Origin: Dyella sp. AtDHG13
Lineage (GTDB): Bacteria; Pseudomonadota; Gammaproteobacteria; Xanthomonadales; Rhodanobacteraceae
Assembly: GCF_003201105.1 (NCBI RefSeq)
Contig: NZ_QICJ01000001.1
Location: 186,001 to 250,000, forward strand
DNA: 64,000 nucleotides
Reading direction: 5' to 3'
Shown here: positions 26,466 to 34,599 of the stretch, piece by piece
Layout: each line of letters begins with the position of its first letter
Numbering within the stretch: the first letter of the stretch is position 1
The notes under the pieces: model-generated
Databases searched by the model: none
What the model saw: only the letters and a program-made list of their open reading frames with translations
Told to the model about the DNA's origin: nothing
Position numbers and translations under genes: made by a program

Positions 26466-28013
26466 CTAAGGCGCCACCCTCTCCACCGGCCCCTGCAACA
26501 CCCCAATCACCCTCTTCACCACCCGCCCCAACAGCCCCAACTTATCGGTGATCATCCCCATCAACCGGTAATCCTCCTCGCTCCAGTAACGCACCAGGAA
26601 ACTGGCCGGCAGGAACACCGCCGTGAATGCAACCGCCCCCGCGAGAAACGCGAAATGCCCCGGCGTCACACTCGCCACCAGCCACCCTGCCCCGGTCGCC
26701 AGCAACGCCACCACCAGCAACCTCGACATGACGGCCACCGGCAGGCCGGCGCTGGCCACGCGGCGGATGTAGAAGGTGCAGATCACCAGTTCGGCCAGGC
26801 GCGTGCCTGCGTAGCAGAGCACCGCGCCGAGCAGGCCGAAGCGCGGAATCAGGCTGAAGCCGAGTACCACGTTGATGACCAGCGCGGAGCCCGAGATGCG
26901 CAGGCGGTCCCATTGGCGATCGGTCACCACCTGGAACGCCGCGATGCTGTTGGTGATCAGCAGCAGGCCCGCGAGCACCAGCGTCACCTCGATGGCGGGA
27001 ATCGCGTCCACGTATTTGTTGCCGTACATCAGCGTGACCAGGCCCGGCGTGGTGACGAAGCCGAGGCCCGCGATCATCAGGCCGGTGGCCCAGTAGAAGC
27101 GCGTGGCTTCGGCCAGCACACGCGTGGCCTGGCCCTGTCCGTTCTGCCCGAAGGCGCGTGCCATGTACGGCAGCAGTGTGGAGGTAAGGCCCACCGAGAA
27201 CAGCTCCACTGCGCCGCGCGTCAGCGTGCCGGCGATGGCGAAGAAGCCCACCGCGGTGGAGTTGGCGTAGGTGTTGAGCAGGAACACCTCGATGGTGTTG
27301 GTCTTCAATGCCAGCAGCAGGATCAGCACCGCCGTGAGCCGAAGGTGCCGCGTCAAACGCCGGGACAATTCATCGGGCACGTCGCCCGGCCCGAACGGCA
27401 GGCAATAGCGGCGATAGGCGATGCGGTTGATCAGGTTCAGCGTCAGGCAGGAGATGGTGAAGATGCCCACGAAGGCGATCAGACCGGCATGGAACACGGT
27501 CGCCAGCACTACCAGCGCCAGCATGATCACGCCCGATATCACGGTGGCGATGGACACCGGCTCGAAGCGCTCCTGTCCCTTGGAAATCGCCACCCACAGG
27601 CTGTAATTGGCCTTGGCCACCACGCCGACGGCGACCAGCACGGTGATGGGCAGGATGAAGCCCGTCCACTCCTGCGGACGGATGATCGTCACGCCCACGA
27701 AGAACAGCGCGATCACGATCGCGCAACTCCATGCCTGGTTGCGCGCCAGCCGATAGGAGATATGCGAGGCCACCTCCGGCGTGCCTGCGCCATACGCTTC
27801 GGCGATGAACTTGGTGGACGACGTGGTCAGCGCGTGGTTGCTGAAGGTCATCAGCCAGCCGCACAGCCACACGGTGAACGCGTAGCGGCCGAAATCCGCC
27901 GGCCCCAGCGCGCGCGCGATCCACACGCTGATGAACAGACCCAGCGCGTACTCCACGTAGGTGGACGCGGAGACCAGCGCCACGCTGCGAAGAGCTGCCA
28001 TCCTACGATTCAT
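26466..28013 (-). CDS. Oligosaccharide flippase, Wzx/MOP family
   Basis: 515 aa from the ATG at 28013, chosen for the AAGGGCAG site upstream; a GTG at 28019 is possible. It has 12-14 hydrophobic spans. The N-terminal pattern (SVALVSASTYVEYALGLFISVWIARALGPADFGRYAF) is typical of polysaccharide biosynthesis flippases of the MOP superfamily, which move undecaprenyl-linked repeat units across the inner membrane. It is the last gene of the nine-gene minus-strand export operon and, with the Wzy-like protein at 12670 and wza/wzz at 34.6-36.8 kb, completes a Wzx/Wzy-type pathway. Confidence 0.9.
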   Translation of the reverse strand: MNRRMAALRSVALVSASTYVEYALGLFISVWIARALGPADFGRYAFTVWLCGWLMTFSNHALTTSSTKFIAEAYGAGTPEVASHISYRLARNQAWSCAIVIALFFVGVTIIRPQEWTGFILPITVLVAVGVVAKANYSLWVAISKGQERFEPVSIATVISGVIMLALVVLATVFHAGLIAFVGIFTISCLTLNLINRIAYRRYCLPFGPGDVPDELSRRLTRHLRLTAVLILLLALKTNTIEVFLLNTYANSTAVGFFAIAGTLTRGAVELFSVGLTSTLLPYMARAFGQNGQGQATRVLAEATRFYWATGLMIAGLGFVTTPGLVTLMYGNKYVDAIPAIEVTLVLAGLLLITNSIAAFQVVTDRQWDRLRISGSALVINVVLGFSLIPRFGLLGAVLCYAGTRLAELVICTFYIRRVASAGLPVAVMSRLLVVALLATGAGWLVASVTPGHFAFLAGAVAFTAVFLPASFLVRYWSEEDYRLMGMITDKLGLLGRVVKRVIGVLQGPVERVAP

Positions 28014-28052
28014 CTGCACCTGCCCTTGTTCATCGATCTGTTCCTGGCCGCC

Positions 28053-29798
28053 CTAGTGGGCCGTTTGCGCCAACGGCGACGTCGCGCCGCTGCCGGGCGG
28101 TTGCTGGAGAAACCACATCGCCACGCCTGCGCCCCGGTTGTTCCAGTTGAAGCGGCGCAGCGTTTCGCTGATCTGCGCGCACTCGGTGTTGTAAGAAGTC
28201 GACAGTGCGTCGATGCGCTTCCGGTAGGCTGCGCTCTGCGCCGGATCGCGCTCGAAGTAGTAGGCGGCCGCCATCGGCATGACCAGTTCGACGTTGTGCG
28301 CGTCGCTGTACCAGCCGTCGGAATCCTCGATGTCGGCGAGCTTCTTGTGGCTGGCCTGCGAAGACGACCAGTACCAGGCAATCTGGCCGTTGGAACCCGA
28401 ACACGGGTTGCGCCAGTCATGGCCCTGCACGATGGTGCTCACGTCGATCCAGCCGTAGCGCTCCATGTAGCGCCCGAACGCGGTGATCATCTCGGGTATG
28501 CGCTTGTCGCCGGTGACGAGCCACGTGTGCCACAGCCCATCGATGATGTTCTCGCTCATCCACGGCGAATTGCCGCGCACGTCGCGCTCGGGATTCCACG
28601 AATCGTCCTCGTGCAGGTTCCAGCTGCTGCGCCATGAGCCGTCGTTGCCGAGCTTGTCCGGGTTGTTGCGCTGATGGTCGTACAGCCAGCCCACCCGCTC
28701 GCGCGCCCACTCCAGGTAACGCGTGCTGCCGGTGAGTTCGTAGGCATTGATGGTCGCCAGCAGGCCCAGGCCCGCCAGGCGTTCGGTGAAGCGCTGGCCC
28801 GGCTCGGTATACGGACCGGCTTCGCCGCTCCAGCCGTTGTGCCGCCACAGGATGGCCATCTTGTCGACCAGTTCGGCGTCGTGCTCGCTGTCGTCACCGG
28901 TCAGCGCCAGCGCGAGCAGGATGGGCTCGACGTAGACGTACTTCACGTCGCAGGGTTCCTTACCGTACGTCCAGCCGCCACCGCAGAAAGGGCTGAACGG
29001 CATGCCGTCGCGCTTGATGTACTTCATGTAGAAGTGATAGCTCTCGTCCGCCGCCTGCAGGTAATCGAACCGACCGGTGCGCACATAGGCCTTGAACAGC
29101 GTGCTCGGCCGGTCGAACAACCATGCGGTGTGGTCGTCGGCAGGCAGCTTGCGCGCCCATTCGAACTGCGTGGCCACATAGTTGGCATAAGCCTCGCCCT
29201 TGGCGGCGGGCACCTGCGGACCGGCGATCAGCGACGCGCACAGCCATGTCGGCTCCAGCGTGGCCAGCGCCGCCGCCACGCGAACGCCGTGCGCGTCGGG
29301 CACCAGTTCTTGCGCATACGGCCAGCCCGGCATGTCCCTCGTGCGCGGCTTGCCGAGCGCGAAGTAATACGTGCCCTCGCCTTTCACCAGCTGCGCCTGG
29401 AATTGCGCACGCACCGCGCGGATGCTGCGGTCGCGCGCGTACCACAGCAAGGTGGCATCCACGTGCGCGGGCACCTCGTTGCCTGTTGCATCGAGAATGC
29501 GCACTTGATGGGCATCGCGCAGCATGGAAGGCGGGAACGGAATGCCCACCGAAACGCGCACCTCCGCAGCATCGCCCACGTTCTGGTGCACGACGATGCG
29601 TTGCGCCGCGGCGCTGTCCTGCGGCACCTGTGCGGCGGGCGGTTCCTGCGCCTTTGTCGCAGCCGCAGGCGATGTGCGATGCGAATGCGAGGCCGCCACG
29701 GTCGTGAACGCCAGCAAGGCGAAGCACAGCACCAGCGCCGCAACGCATCGCCCGGCCTGATGCGCAGGCCGAGCGGCGACGGGTACAGCCGGCGCCAT
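28053..29798 (-). CDS. Exported (alpha/alpha)-barrel protein, possible polysaccharide lyase or hydrolase
   Basis: 581 aa starting at the ATG that overlaps the galE stop (TGATG). A signal peptide is likely (hydrophobic CVAALVLCFALLAFTTVAA, about 18-36). Residues about 70-160 resemble the N-terminal beta domain of exo-rhamnogalacturonan lyase-like (PcRGLX/YetA) proteins: GIPFPPSMLRD, a 'conserved Asp + W' stretch and FALGKPR. The rest is Trp/Tyr-rich with repeated helical pairs (EWARERVGWLYDHQ, WSSSQASHKK), as in alpha/alpha toroid enzymes. A periplasmic glycan-cleaving enzyme inside an EPS export operon usually trims chains or clears mislocalised polymer. The family resemblance is by eye only and activity is not established. 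Confidence 0.8.
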   Translation of the reverse strand: MAPAVPVAARPAHQAGRCVAALVLCFALLAFTTVAASHSHRTSPAAATKAQEPPAAQVPQDSAAAQRIVVHQNVGDAAEVRVSVGIPFPPSMLRDAHQVRILDATGNEVPAHVDATLLWYARDRSIRAVRAQFQAQLVKGEGTYYFALGKPRTRDMPGWPYAQELVPDAHGVRVAAALATLEPTWLCASLIAGPQVPAAKGEAYANYVATQFEWARKLPADDHTAWLFDRPSTLFKAYVRTGRFDYLQAADESYHFYMKYIKRDGMPFSPFCGGGWTYGKEPCDVKYVYVEPILLALALTGDDSEHDAELVDKMAILWRHNGWSGEAGPYTEPGQRFTERLAGLGLLATINAYELTGSTRYLEWARERVGWLYDHQRNNPDKLGNDGSWRSSWNLHEDDSWNPERDVRGNSPWMSENIIDGLWHTWLVTGDKRIPEMITAFGRYMERYGWIDVSTIVQGHDWRNPCSGSNGQIAWYWSSSQASHKKLADIEDSDGWYSDAHNVELVMPMAAAYYFERDPAQSAAYRKRIDALSTSYNTECAQISETLRRFNWNNRGAGVAMWFLQQPPGSGATSPLAQTAH

Positions 29799-30802
29799 CA
29801 CGCCACCGACGACAGCGGCGCGCGCTGGCTGACCATCTTGCGTTCCCACGTCAGCGCCGTGCGCACGATGAAATCCAGATCGTCGTACTGCGGGTGCCAG
29901 TCCAGCACCTGTTTCAGCCGGTCACTGCAGGCGATGAGCATGGCGAGGTCGCCGTCGCGCCTGGGGAATTCGACGATATTCAGCGGGTGGCCGCCGACGC
30001 GCGCCACCGCGTCCAGCACCTCGCGCACGCTGTAGCCGTGGCCGTAGCCGCAGTTGAGCTTGAGCGAGGCGCCGCCCGCGCGCAGATGATCGAGCGCGCG
30101 CAGATGCGCCGAGGCCAGGTCTTCCACGTGGATGTAATCACGGATGCCGGTGCCGTCGGGCGTGTCGTAGTCCGTGCCGTAGATCGCCATGTATTCGCGC
30201 TTGCCCACCGCATGTTCGCAGGCCGCCTTGATCAGCAGCGTGGCCGATGGCGCCGAGTGGCCGATGCGCCCCTTGGGATCGCAGCCGGCGACGTTGAAAT
30301 AACGCAGGATCACGTGGCGCATCTGTCCGGTGGCGCAGTAGTCGCACAGCATCATCTCCGACATGAGCTTGGACATGCCGTATGGGTTGGCGGGCCGCGT
30401 CGGCGTGTCCTCGTCGGCCACGCCCTGGTCGGTCAACCCGTACACGGCCGCGGTGGATGAGAAGATGAACTTGTCCACGCCGGATGCCGCGCACGAGGCC
30501 AGCAGGTTGCGCGTATTGCAGGTGTTGTTGCCGTAGTACTTCAGCGGATCGCTGACCGATTCGGGCACCACCGTATGCGCCGCGAAATGCATGACGGCGT
30601 CGATGCGATGCGCGCGGAGCACGGCGCCGACCAGTTCCGCATCCCCCACGTTGCCCACCACCAGGTCCGCGCCGCGCACGGCTTCGCGATAACCCGTGCT
30701 CAGATTGTCGATCACCACCACATGTTCGCCCCGCGCCACCAGCTGCTGGACGACGTGACTCCCGATGTAGCCGGCTCCGCCGGTAACAAGCACCTTGTGC
30801 AT
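29798..30802 (-). CDS. galE: UDP-glucose 4-epimerase
   Basis: 334 aa, starting at the ATG of MHKVLVTGGAGYIGS. It has the Rossmann TGGAGYIG motif, the FSSTAAVYG Ser/Thr motif, and catalytic Tyr/Lys in NPYGMSK. The usual GalE length is about 330-340. It interconverts UDP-glucose and UDP-galactose (some members also the N-acetyl forms), so it supplies donor sugar to the glycosyltransferases of this locus. It lies between hydrolase 1 and the exported lyase-like gene in a tightly packed operon. Confidence 0.92.
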   Translation of the reverse strand: MHKVLVTGGAGYIGSHVVQQLVARGEHVVVIDNLSTGYREAVRGADLVVGNVGDAELVGAVLRAHRIDAVMHFAAHTVVPESVSDPLKYYGNNTCNTRNLLASCAASGVDKFIFSSTAAVYGLTDQGVADEDTPTRPANPYGMSKLMSEMMLCDYCATGQMRHVILRYFNVAGCDPKGRIGHSAPSATLLIKAACEHAVGKREYMAIYGTDYDTPDGTGIRDYIHVEDLASAHLRALDHLRAGGASLKLNCGYGHGYSVREVLDAVARVGGHPLNIVEFPRRDGDLAMLIACSDRLKQVLDWHPQYDDLDFIVRTALTWERKMVSQRAPLSSVA

Positions 30803-30804
30803 AC

Positions 30805-31626
30805 TCACGTACCTGGTCGCGTGATCGGAAAGTGGCGTCCCATCCATTGCACGACGTGGGTTATCAGTCGCTGGCGGTCGCCGCTGAAAACGTAGGTGTG
30901 GTCCGTTTCCTTGAAGAAGCTGACATCGACGCCGGGATGGTCGGCCAGCCGCCCGAAGCATTCGCGGAATTGGCGGATGTGGTTGAAGTACCGCGCCACG
31001 CCGCCGCTGTAGACGAAGTCCAGCTTGAGCCCGCGCCCCAGCATGTCGGCAAGCTGCGCGCGCACCACCTTGGGCGGCAGCGGCTCCACCACGAAGGCCG
31101 GCTCGGCCGGTCGCGGCGATGCGGGCGCGTGACGCCGCGACAGGCGGTTGCGCCACGAGGCGATGCTCAGCAGGCGCGGCAGATAGTGGCGAACGCGCTG
31201 GCCCAGCGTGCGGTGTCCGTAGCCATCGAGGAAGAAAGCGCCCGCCACGCGCGGGTCGGCGTGCGCCGCCGAGTGGGCGTTCTGCGCGCCAGAGCACAGC
31301 CCGAACAGGACGAAACGCGAACAGCCCGACTGCTGCTTGAGCAGCTCCATGGCATCGCGCACGTCCGCCACCACCTGCTCCTCGCGCGACAGGCGCTGGC
31401 CGCTGGCGCCGCTGTCGCCAATGGTGGACATGTCGAAACGCAAGGTCGGATAGCCCAGCGCGTTGAGCCGGCGCGACAGGTCCACGTGCAAGCGGAACGG
31501 ACCCACGCGATACACCAGGCCCGCATTGAGGAAGATCACGCCCACGCCATGATCGATCACGGCGGGCAGCCCCACCACGCCGACCAGATGCCGTGCCGCG
31601 CCGAAACGGAACGCCTGCTCGTGCAT
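30805..31626 (-). CDS. Alpha/beta hydrolase, resembles exosortase A system-associated hydrolase 1
   Basis: 273 aa from the ATG overlapping the preceding stop (TGATG), with GGAG upstream. Alpha/beta-hydrolase fold: FLNAGLVYRVGP oxyanion region, LRFDMSTIGDSG, nucleophile elbow GLCSGA (Ser near 125), and a C-terminal FKETDHTYVF that supplies the catalytic His. Such proteins (TIGR03100-like) accompany XrtA/PEP-CTERM exopolysaccharide genes, with unknown substrate. Since the NRPS here has no thioesterase, this intact serine hydrolase is a candidate for product release or transfer in trans; that is inference. Confidence 0.8.
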   Translation of the reverse strand: MHEQAFRFGAARHLVGVVGLPAVIDHGVGVIFLNAGLVYRVGPFRLHVDLSRRLNALGYPTLRFDMSTIGDSGASGQRLSREEQVVADVRDAMELLKQQSGCSRFVLFGLCSGAQNAHSAAHADPRVAGAFFLDGYGHRTLGQRVRHYLPRLLSIASWRNRLSRRHAPASPRPAEPAFVVEPLPPKVVRAQLADMLGRGLKLDFVYSGGVARYFNHIRQFRECFGRLADHPGVDVSFFKETDHTYVFSGDRQRLITHVVQWMGRHFPITRPGT

Positions 31627-32402
31627 CACGCCATCTCCTTCAGGCAGCGCCTGGCGGCGTCGAGCAGCGGATGCGAGAGGATCGCCAGTTCCAGGCTGTC
31701 CACGTCGTCCCAGCGCGGGGTCACGTCCACGCTGATGCGTTTCCTGGCGCAGCGCTCGTCGGGCTGCGAGGCCTCGTCGATCACTGCCGAGGAAAGCCAT
31801 ACCGACGCCATGCCCGGATCGAGCAGGCGCAGCTGCCGCAATTGCCCGCGCAGGTGGTCGCCGCGTTCAAAGCCCGGCCACTGGCTACTGACGTCCAGCT
31901 CCGGGCGCGCATATTCGAAACGGTTGAGGTCGACCTTGAGCGCCTCCTGCATGCGGTCGTACTGGCGAACCAGCGCCTCGCCGTCGGTGATCGCATCCCA
32001 GGCCACCACGCCATCCAGCCGCGCCGCCTGCGCCACGGCCAGCGCCGCATTGGCGCCCAGGCGCGCGCCGAAGGCGAGCACGCGGCCGCCGCCGTGTCGC
32101 GCACGCAGCTCGGCGGCGGCGGTGATCACATCGGCAAGGCAGCGCGTCCAATCGAACTCGCGGCTGGTGCCGACCGAATCGCCGGTGCCGAAGTAGTCGA
32201 AACGCAGCACCGGCAGGCCGCTCTCCGCCAGCCCGTGCGCCAGCTGGCGATACAGCCGGTGGCAACGGATCTGCTCCACGCCGAAGGGCGGGCACAGCAA
32301 CACCGCCGTGCCCGTCACCGGCGCGGCGGGATGATAGAAGCCGAACAGCTCCCGCCCCGGCCCGAAGTAGAACGGCAACTCCGCTTCGATGCGCGCTTTC
32401 AT
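31626..32402 (-). CDS. Alpha/beta hydrolase-like protein without nucleophile Ser, resembles exosortase A system-associated hydrolase 2
   Basis: 258 aa. The fold is clear (LLCPPFGVEQIR, VLRFDYFGTGDSVG), but the expected GxSxG elbow reads FGARLGAN, with Arg where the catalytic Ser should be. I recall a similar G-x-R-L-G elbow in exosortase-associated hydrolase 2 proteins (TIGR03101), so this may be a family trait rather than decay. Its stop overlaps the start of hydrolase 1, and its start overlaps the barrel gene. Probably a non-hydrolytic binding or acyl-handling partner of hydrolase 1. Confidence 0.78.
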   Translation of the reverse strand: MKARIEAELPFYFGPGRELFGFYHPAAPVTGTAVLLCPPFGVEQIRCHRLYRQLAHGLAESGLPVLRFDYFGTGDSVGTSREFDWTRCLADVITAAAELRARHGGGRVLAFGARLGANAALAVAQAARLDGVVAWDAITDGEALVRQYDRMQEALKVDLNRFEYARPELDVSSQWPGFERGDHLRGQLRQLRLLDPGMASVWLSSAVIDEASQPDERCARKRISVDVTPRWDDVDSLELAILSHPLLDAARRCLKEMA

Positions 32403-33742
32403 CGGCGATACACCACGCCCACGATGAACTCGTTCTCGTGGTAGCTCTGCAGCGCAGCGGTACTGGCGCGCAGCTGGCGCGTGTAGCCCGCGCGCCAGCT
32501 CCAGTGCTGCGTGAATTCATGGCTGATCGCCACGCCGAAGCGCGTGGTCTTGTCCGTGCGGTTGAGCGCGGTGTAATCGATGTGCTGGTAGTCGGCGAAA
32601 CCCGTCAGCGTCAGCGTGGGGCGCAGCTTGTAGTCCACTGCGATGTCGGCGCTCTTTTCCTTCTGGTTGAAGGTCGGCGTGTTGAGGTAGTCGAGCTTGC
32701 GGTACACCGGCGCCACGGTGATCGAGAGGCGGTCGCCGCGATAGCTGTAGGTGCCCTGCACGCTCTTGTCCAGGTACACGGTGGAGTCCACCACCACGGT
32801 GCCGGTGTTGAGGCCGCGGTTCGGATCGTTGATCAGGTCCAGCGGGTTGCTGGACACGTTGGTCATGCTGTCCACGATGGTCTGGCCGGGCTGCAGCAAC
32901 ATGTCCTGCGCGGCGTCCGAGAACTCGTAGATGCCGGTCAGGGTGAAACTGTTCCGCGTGCTCGGCCGCCAGCCCAGGGTGAACCGCGCCATGGGCTTGG
33001 ACGCGCTGGGCGCATGGTTGAAGTCCACATAGTTCCAGCCCAGCAGCGCATCCACGTCGAAATACCTCAGCGTGTGGACGTAGTGGGCGTAGATCTCGTC
33101 GCGCGTGTAGTTGGGCCCCGCCGTTGCGGTCTTCAGGTCGACGCGCTGCGACTCCAGGTTCAACGACACCTGGGTGGTGGGGCTCACGTCGCGGATCACG
33201 CGAAACGCGCCCAGCCCGCGCGAGGAATCGAAATCGTCCACCTTGGAGGCATAGCTGTTGACGTACTTCAGCTCCACCTGGCCACGCGTGGCCGCATTGA
33301 AGTCGAAGTGCAGGATCGGGCCCAGCGACAGTACGTTGGTCTGCTGCAGGTTGTTGGGCGCGTTGCTGGCCAGCGTGTCCACCGGCTGCACGCCGGCATC
33401 GTCTTCCACGCTGAAATCCAGACGCTGCGGAATCGCCGACCAGTTCACCTGTGCGCTCAGCGTGCCCAGCGTCTGGTTGTCGAACTGGCTGCTGCTGTAG
33501 GCGAGATATTCGGCCGTGCCGACCACGTTCGCCTGGATGGTCGAACCCAGCTGCCGATACGCGAAGTTGATGCCCGGGGTGATGACGCTGCTGCTCACCG
33601 GGTTGTCGGTGGACAGGGCGATGTTGTCGCTGTGCTCCACGCTGGTGAACAGCGAATAGGCGAAGTCCCCGGCCCACGAACAGCCGGGCACCACGACCAG
33701 CGCGAGCATGGTGGCGCGGGCAAGCCTGTTGTATGCCGGCAT
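32399..33742 (-). CDS. Outer-membrane beta-barrel protein, XrtA/PEP-CTERM-locus type
   Basis: 447 aa from the ATG at 33742, chosen because AGAGGA lies 6 bases upstream; an ATG 6 bases earlier is too close to it. Signal peptide with cleavage likely after CSWA (about residue 24). The mature protein alternates hydrophobic/polar residues in long beta strands with aromatic ends and terminates in VGVVYRR. The family resembles TIGR03016 'PEP-CTERM system-associated outer membrane protein'. Likely role: a pore or scaffold for polymer passage next to Wza. It lies between the kinase-like gene and hydrolase 2. Confidence 0.85.
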   Translation of the reverse strand: MPAYNRLARATMLALVVVPGCSWAGDFAYSLFTSVEHSDNIALSTDNPVSSSVITPGINFAYRQLGSTIQANVVGTAEYLAYSSSQFDNQTLGTLSAQVNWSAIPQRLDFSVEDDAGVQPVDTLASNAPNNLQQTNVLSLGPILHFDFNAATRGQVELKYVNSYASKVDDFDSSRGLGAFRVIRDVSPTTQVSLNLESQRVDLKTATAGPNYTRDEIYAHYVHTLRYFDVDALLGWNYVDFNHAPSASKPMARFTLGWRPSTRNSFTLTGIYEFSDAAQDMLLQPGQTIVDSMTNVSSNPLDLINDPNRGLNTGTVVVDSTVYLDKSVQGTYSYRGDRLSITVAPVYRKLDYLNTPTFNQKEKSADIAVDYKLRPTLTLTGFADYQHIDYTALNRTDKTTRFGVAISHEFTQHWSWRAGYTRQLRASTAALQSYHENEFIVGVVYRR

Positions 33743-33817
33743 ATCCATTCCTCTGACCGTTTCCCCCTTGGGGTGCCGTTCCATCCCGGGACGGCACCTC
33801 CCTCCCCGTCCTTCCGT

Positions 33818-34597
33818 CTAGGGCGCCTGGTTGAACACCACTCCTGCGAGCTTGCTGGGCTCGAAATGACTCAGTGCCTGGCTGATGGATCCGGGCGTGT
33901 CGCGCCCGTAACCCGCCACCACCACCACGAAATCGGCCAGGTCCGCGAGAATGCGCGCATCGGGTGCGCCCTTGATGGCCGGGCCATCGAGGAACAGATA
34001 GCGGTCCGCATAGCGCGAGCGCAGCGAATCGATCACCGCGCGCATGCGATGCGAAGTGAAGTATTCGCTGCTGCTCTCGCGCGGCTTGCCGGCCGGGATC
34101 AGACGCAGATGCGGCACGCCCGTGTGATAGATGATCGACTCCAGGCCAATGGCGGGATGGTCCATCAGGTCGCTCAGGCCGCCACGGCCGGGCTCCACGC
34201 CCATCACCTTGTGCTGGTTCGGGTACCGCACGTTGCAGTCGATCAGCAGGCTGGTCTTGGCCTCGTCGAAGGCAAACGCCGCCGCCAGATTGCGCGCCAC
34301 GAAACTGCTGCCCGAATGCGGGCTCACCGCTACCACCAGCGTCACGAAATTCTGGTGCCCGCCCATGGCGAGCAGGCGCGTGCGGATCTCGCGGAAGGCG
34401 TCGGACTGCTGCCGCACCGACTCCTCGCGATGGATCATGCGCCGCTGTTCCAGCTGGATCGGCGCCAGCGCGCCGCCCGCCTCGTGCATGCGCGCGATGG
34501 ACTGGCTGGACGATTTGCGCATTTCCAGGCTGTGCGCCGCCGCTTCCAGCACTTCGCTGATGCGGTCGGACATGTTGTCGTCTTCGAGATTCTTCAT
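33818..34597 (-). CDS. CpsD/BY-kinase-like protein with degenerate P-loop
   Basis: 259 aa from the ATG at 34597, with GAAGGG upstream at proper spacing. It matches the cytosolic domain of bacterial tyrosine kinases and their XrtA-locus relatives: SEVLEAA N-terminus, QSDAFREIRTRLL, Walker A' LLIDCNVRYPN, Walker B-like LFLDGPA, and the ADFVVVVAGYGRDTPGSI segment. However, the Walker A position reads SPHSGSSF instead of GEGKS/T, so the ATP-contacting Lys is missing, and there is no C-terminal Tyr cluster. It probably acts as a structural partner of Wzz, not as a kinase. Its start overlaps the wzz stop. Confidence 0.82.
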   Translation of the reverse strand: MKNLEDDNMSDRISEVLEAAAHSLEMRKSSSQSIARMHEAGGALAPIQLEQRRMIHREESVRQQSDAFREIRTRLLAMGGHQNFVTLVVAVSPHSGSSFVARNLAAAFAFDEAKTSLLIDCNVRYPNQHKVMGVEPGRGGLSDLMDHPAIGLESIIYHTGVPHLRLIPAGKPRESSSEYFTSHRMRAVIDSLRSRYADRYLFLDGPAIKGAPDARILADLADFVVVVAGYGRDTPGSISQALSHFEPSKLAGVVFNQAP

Positions 34598-34599
34598 GG

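Noticed and set aside
31626-31800. Longer N-terminus for hydrolase 1
   Set aside because: The extra 58 residues are the out-of-frame shadow of hydrolase 2. The ATG at 31626 has GGAG upstream and the standard TGATG coupling.
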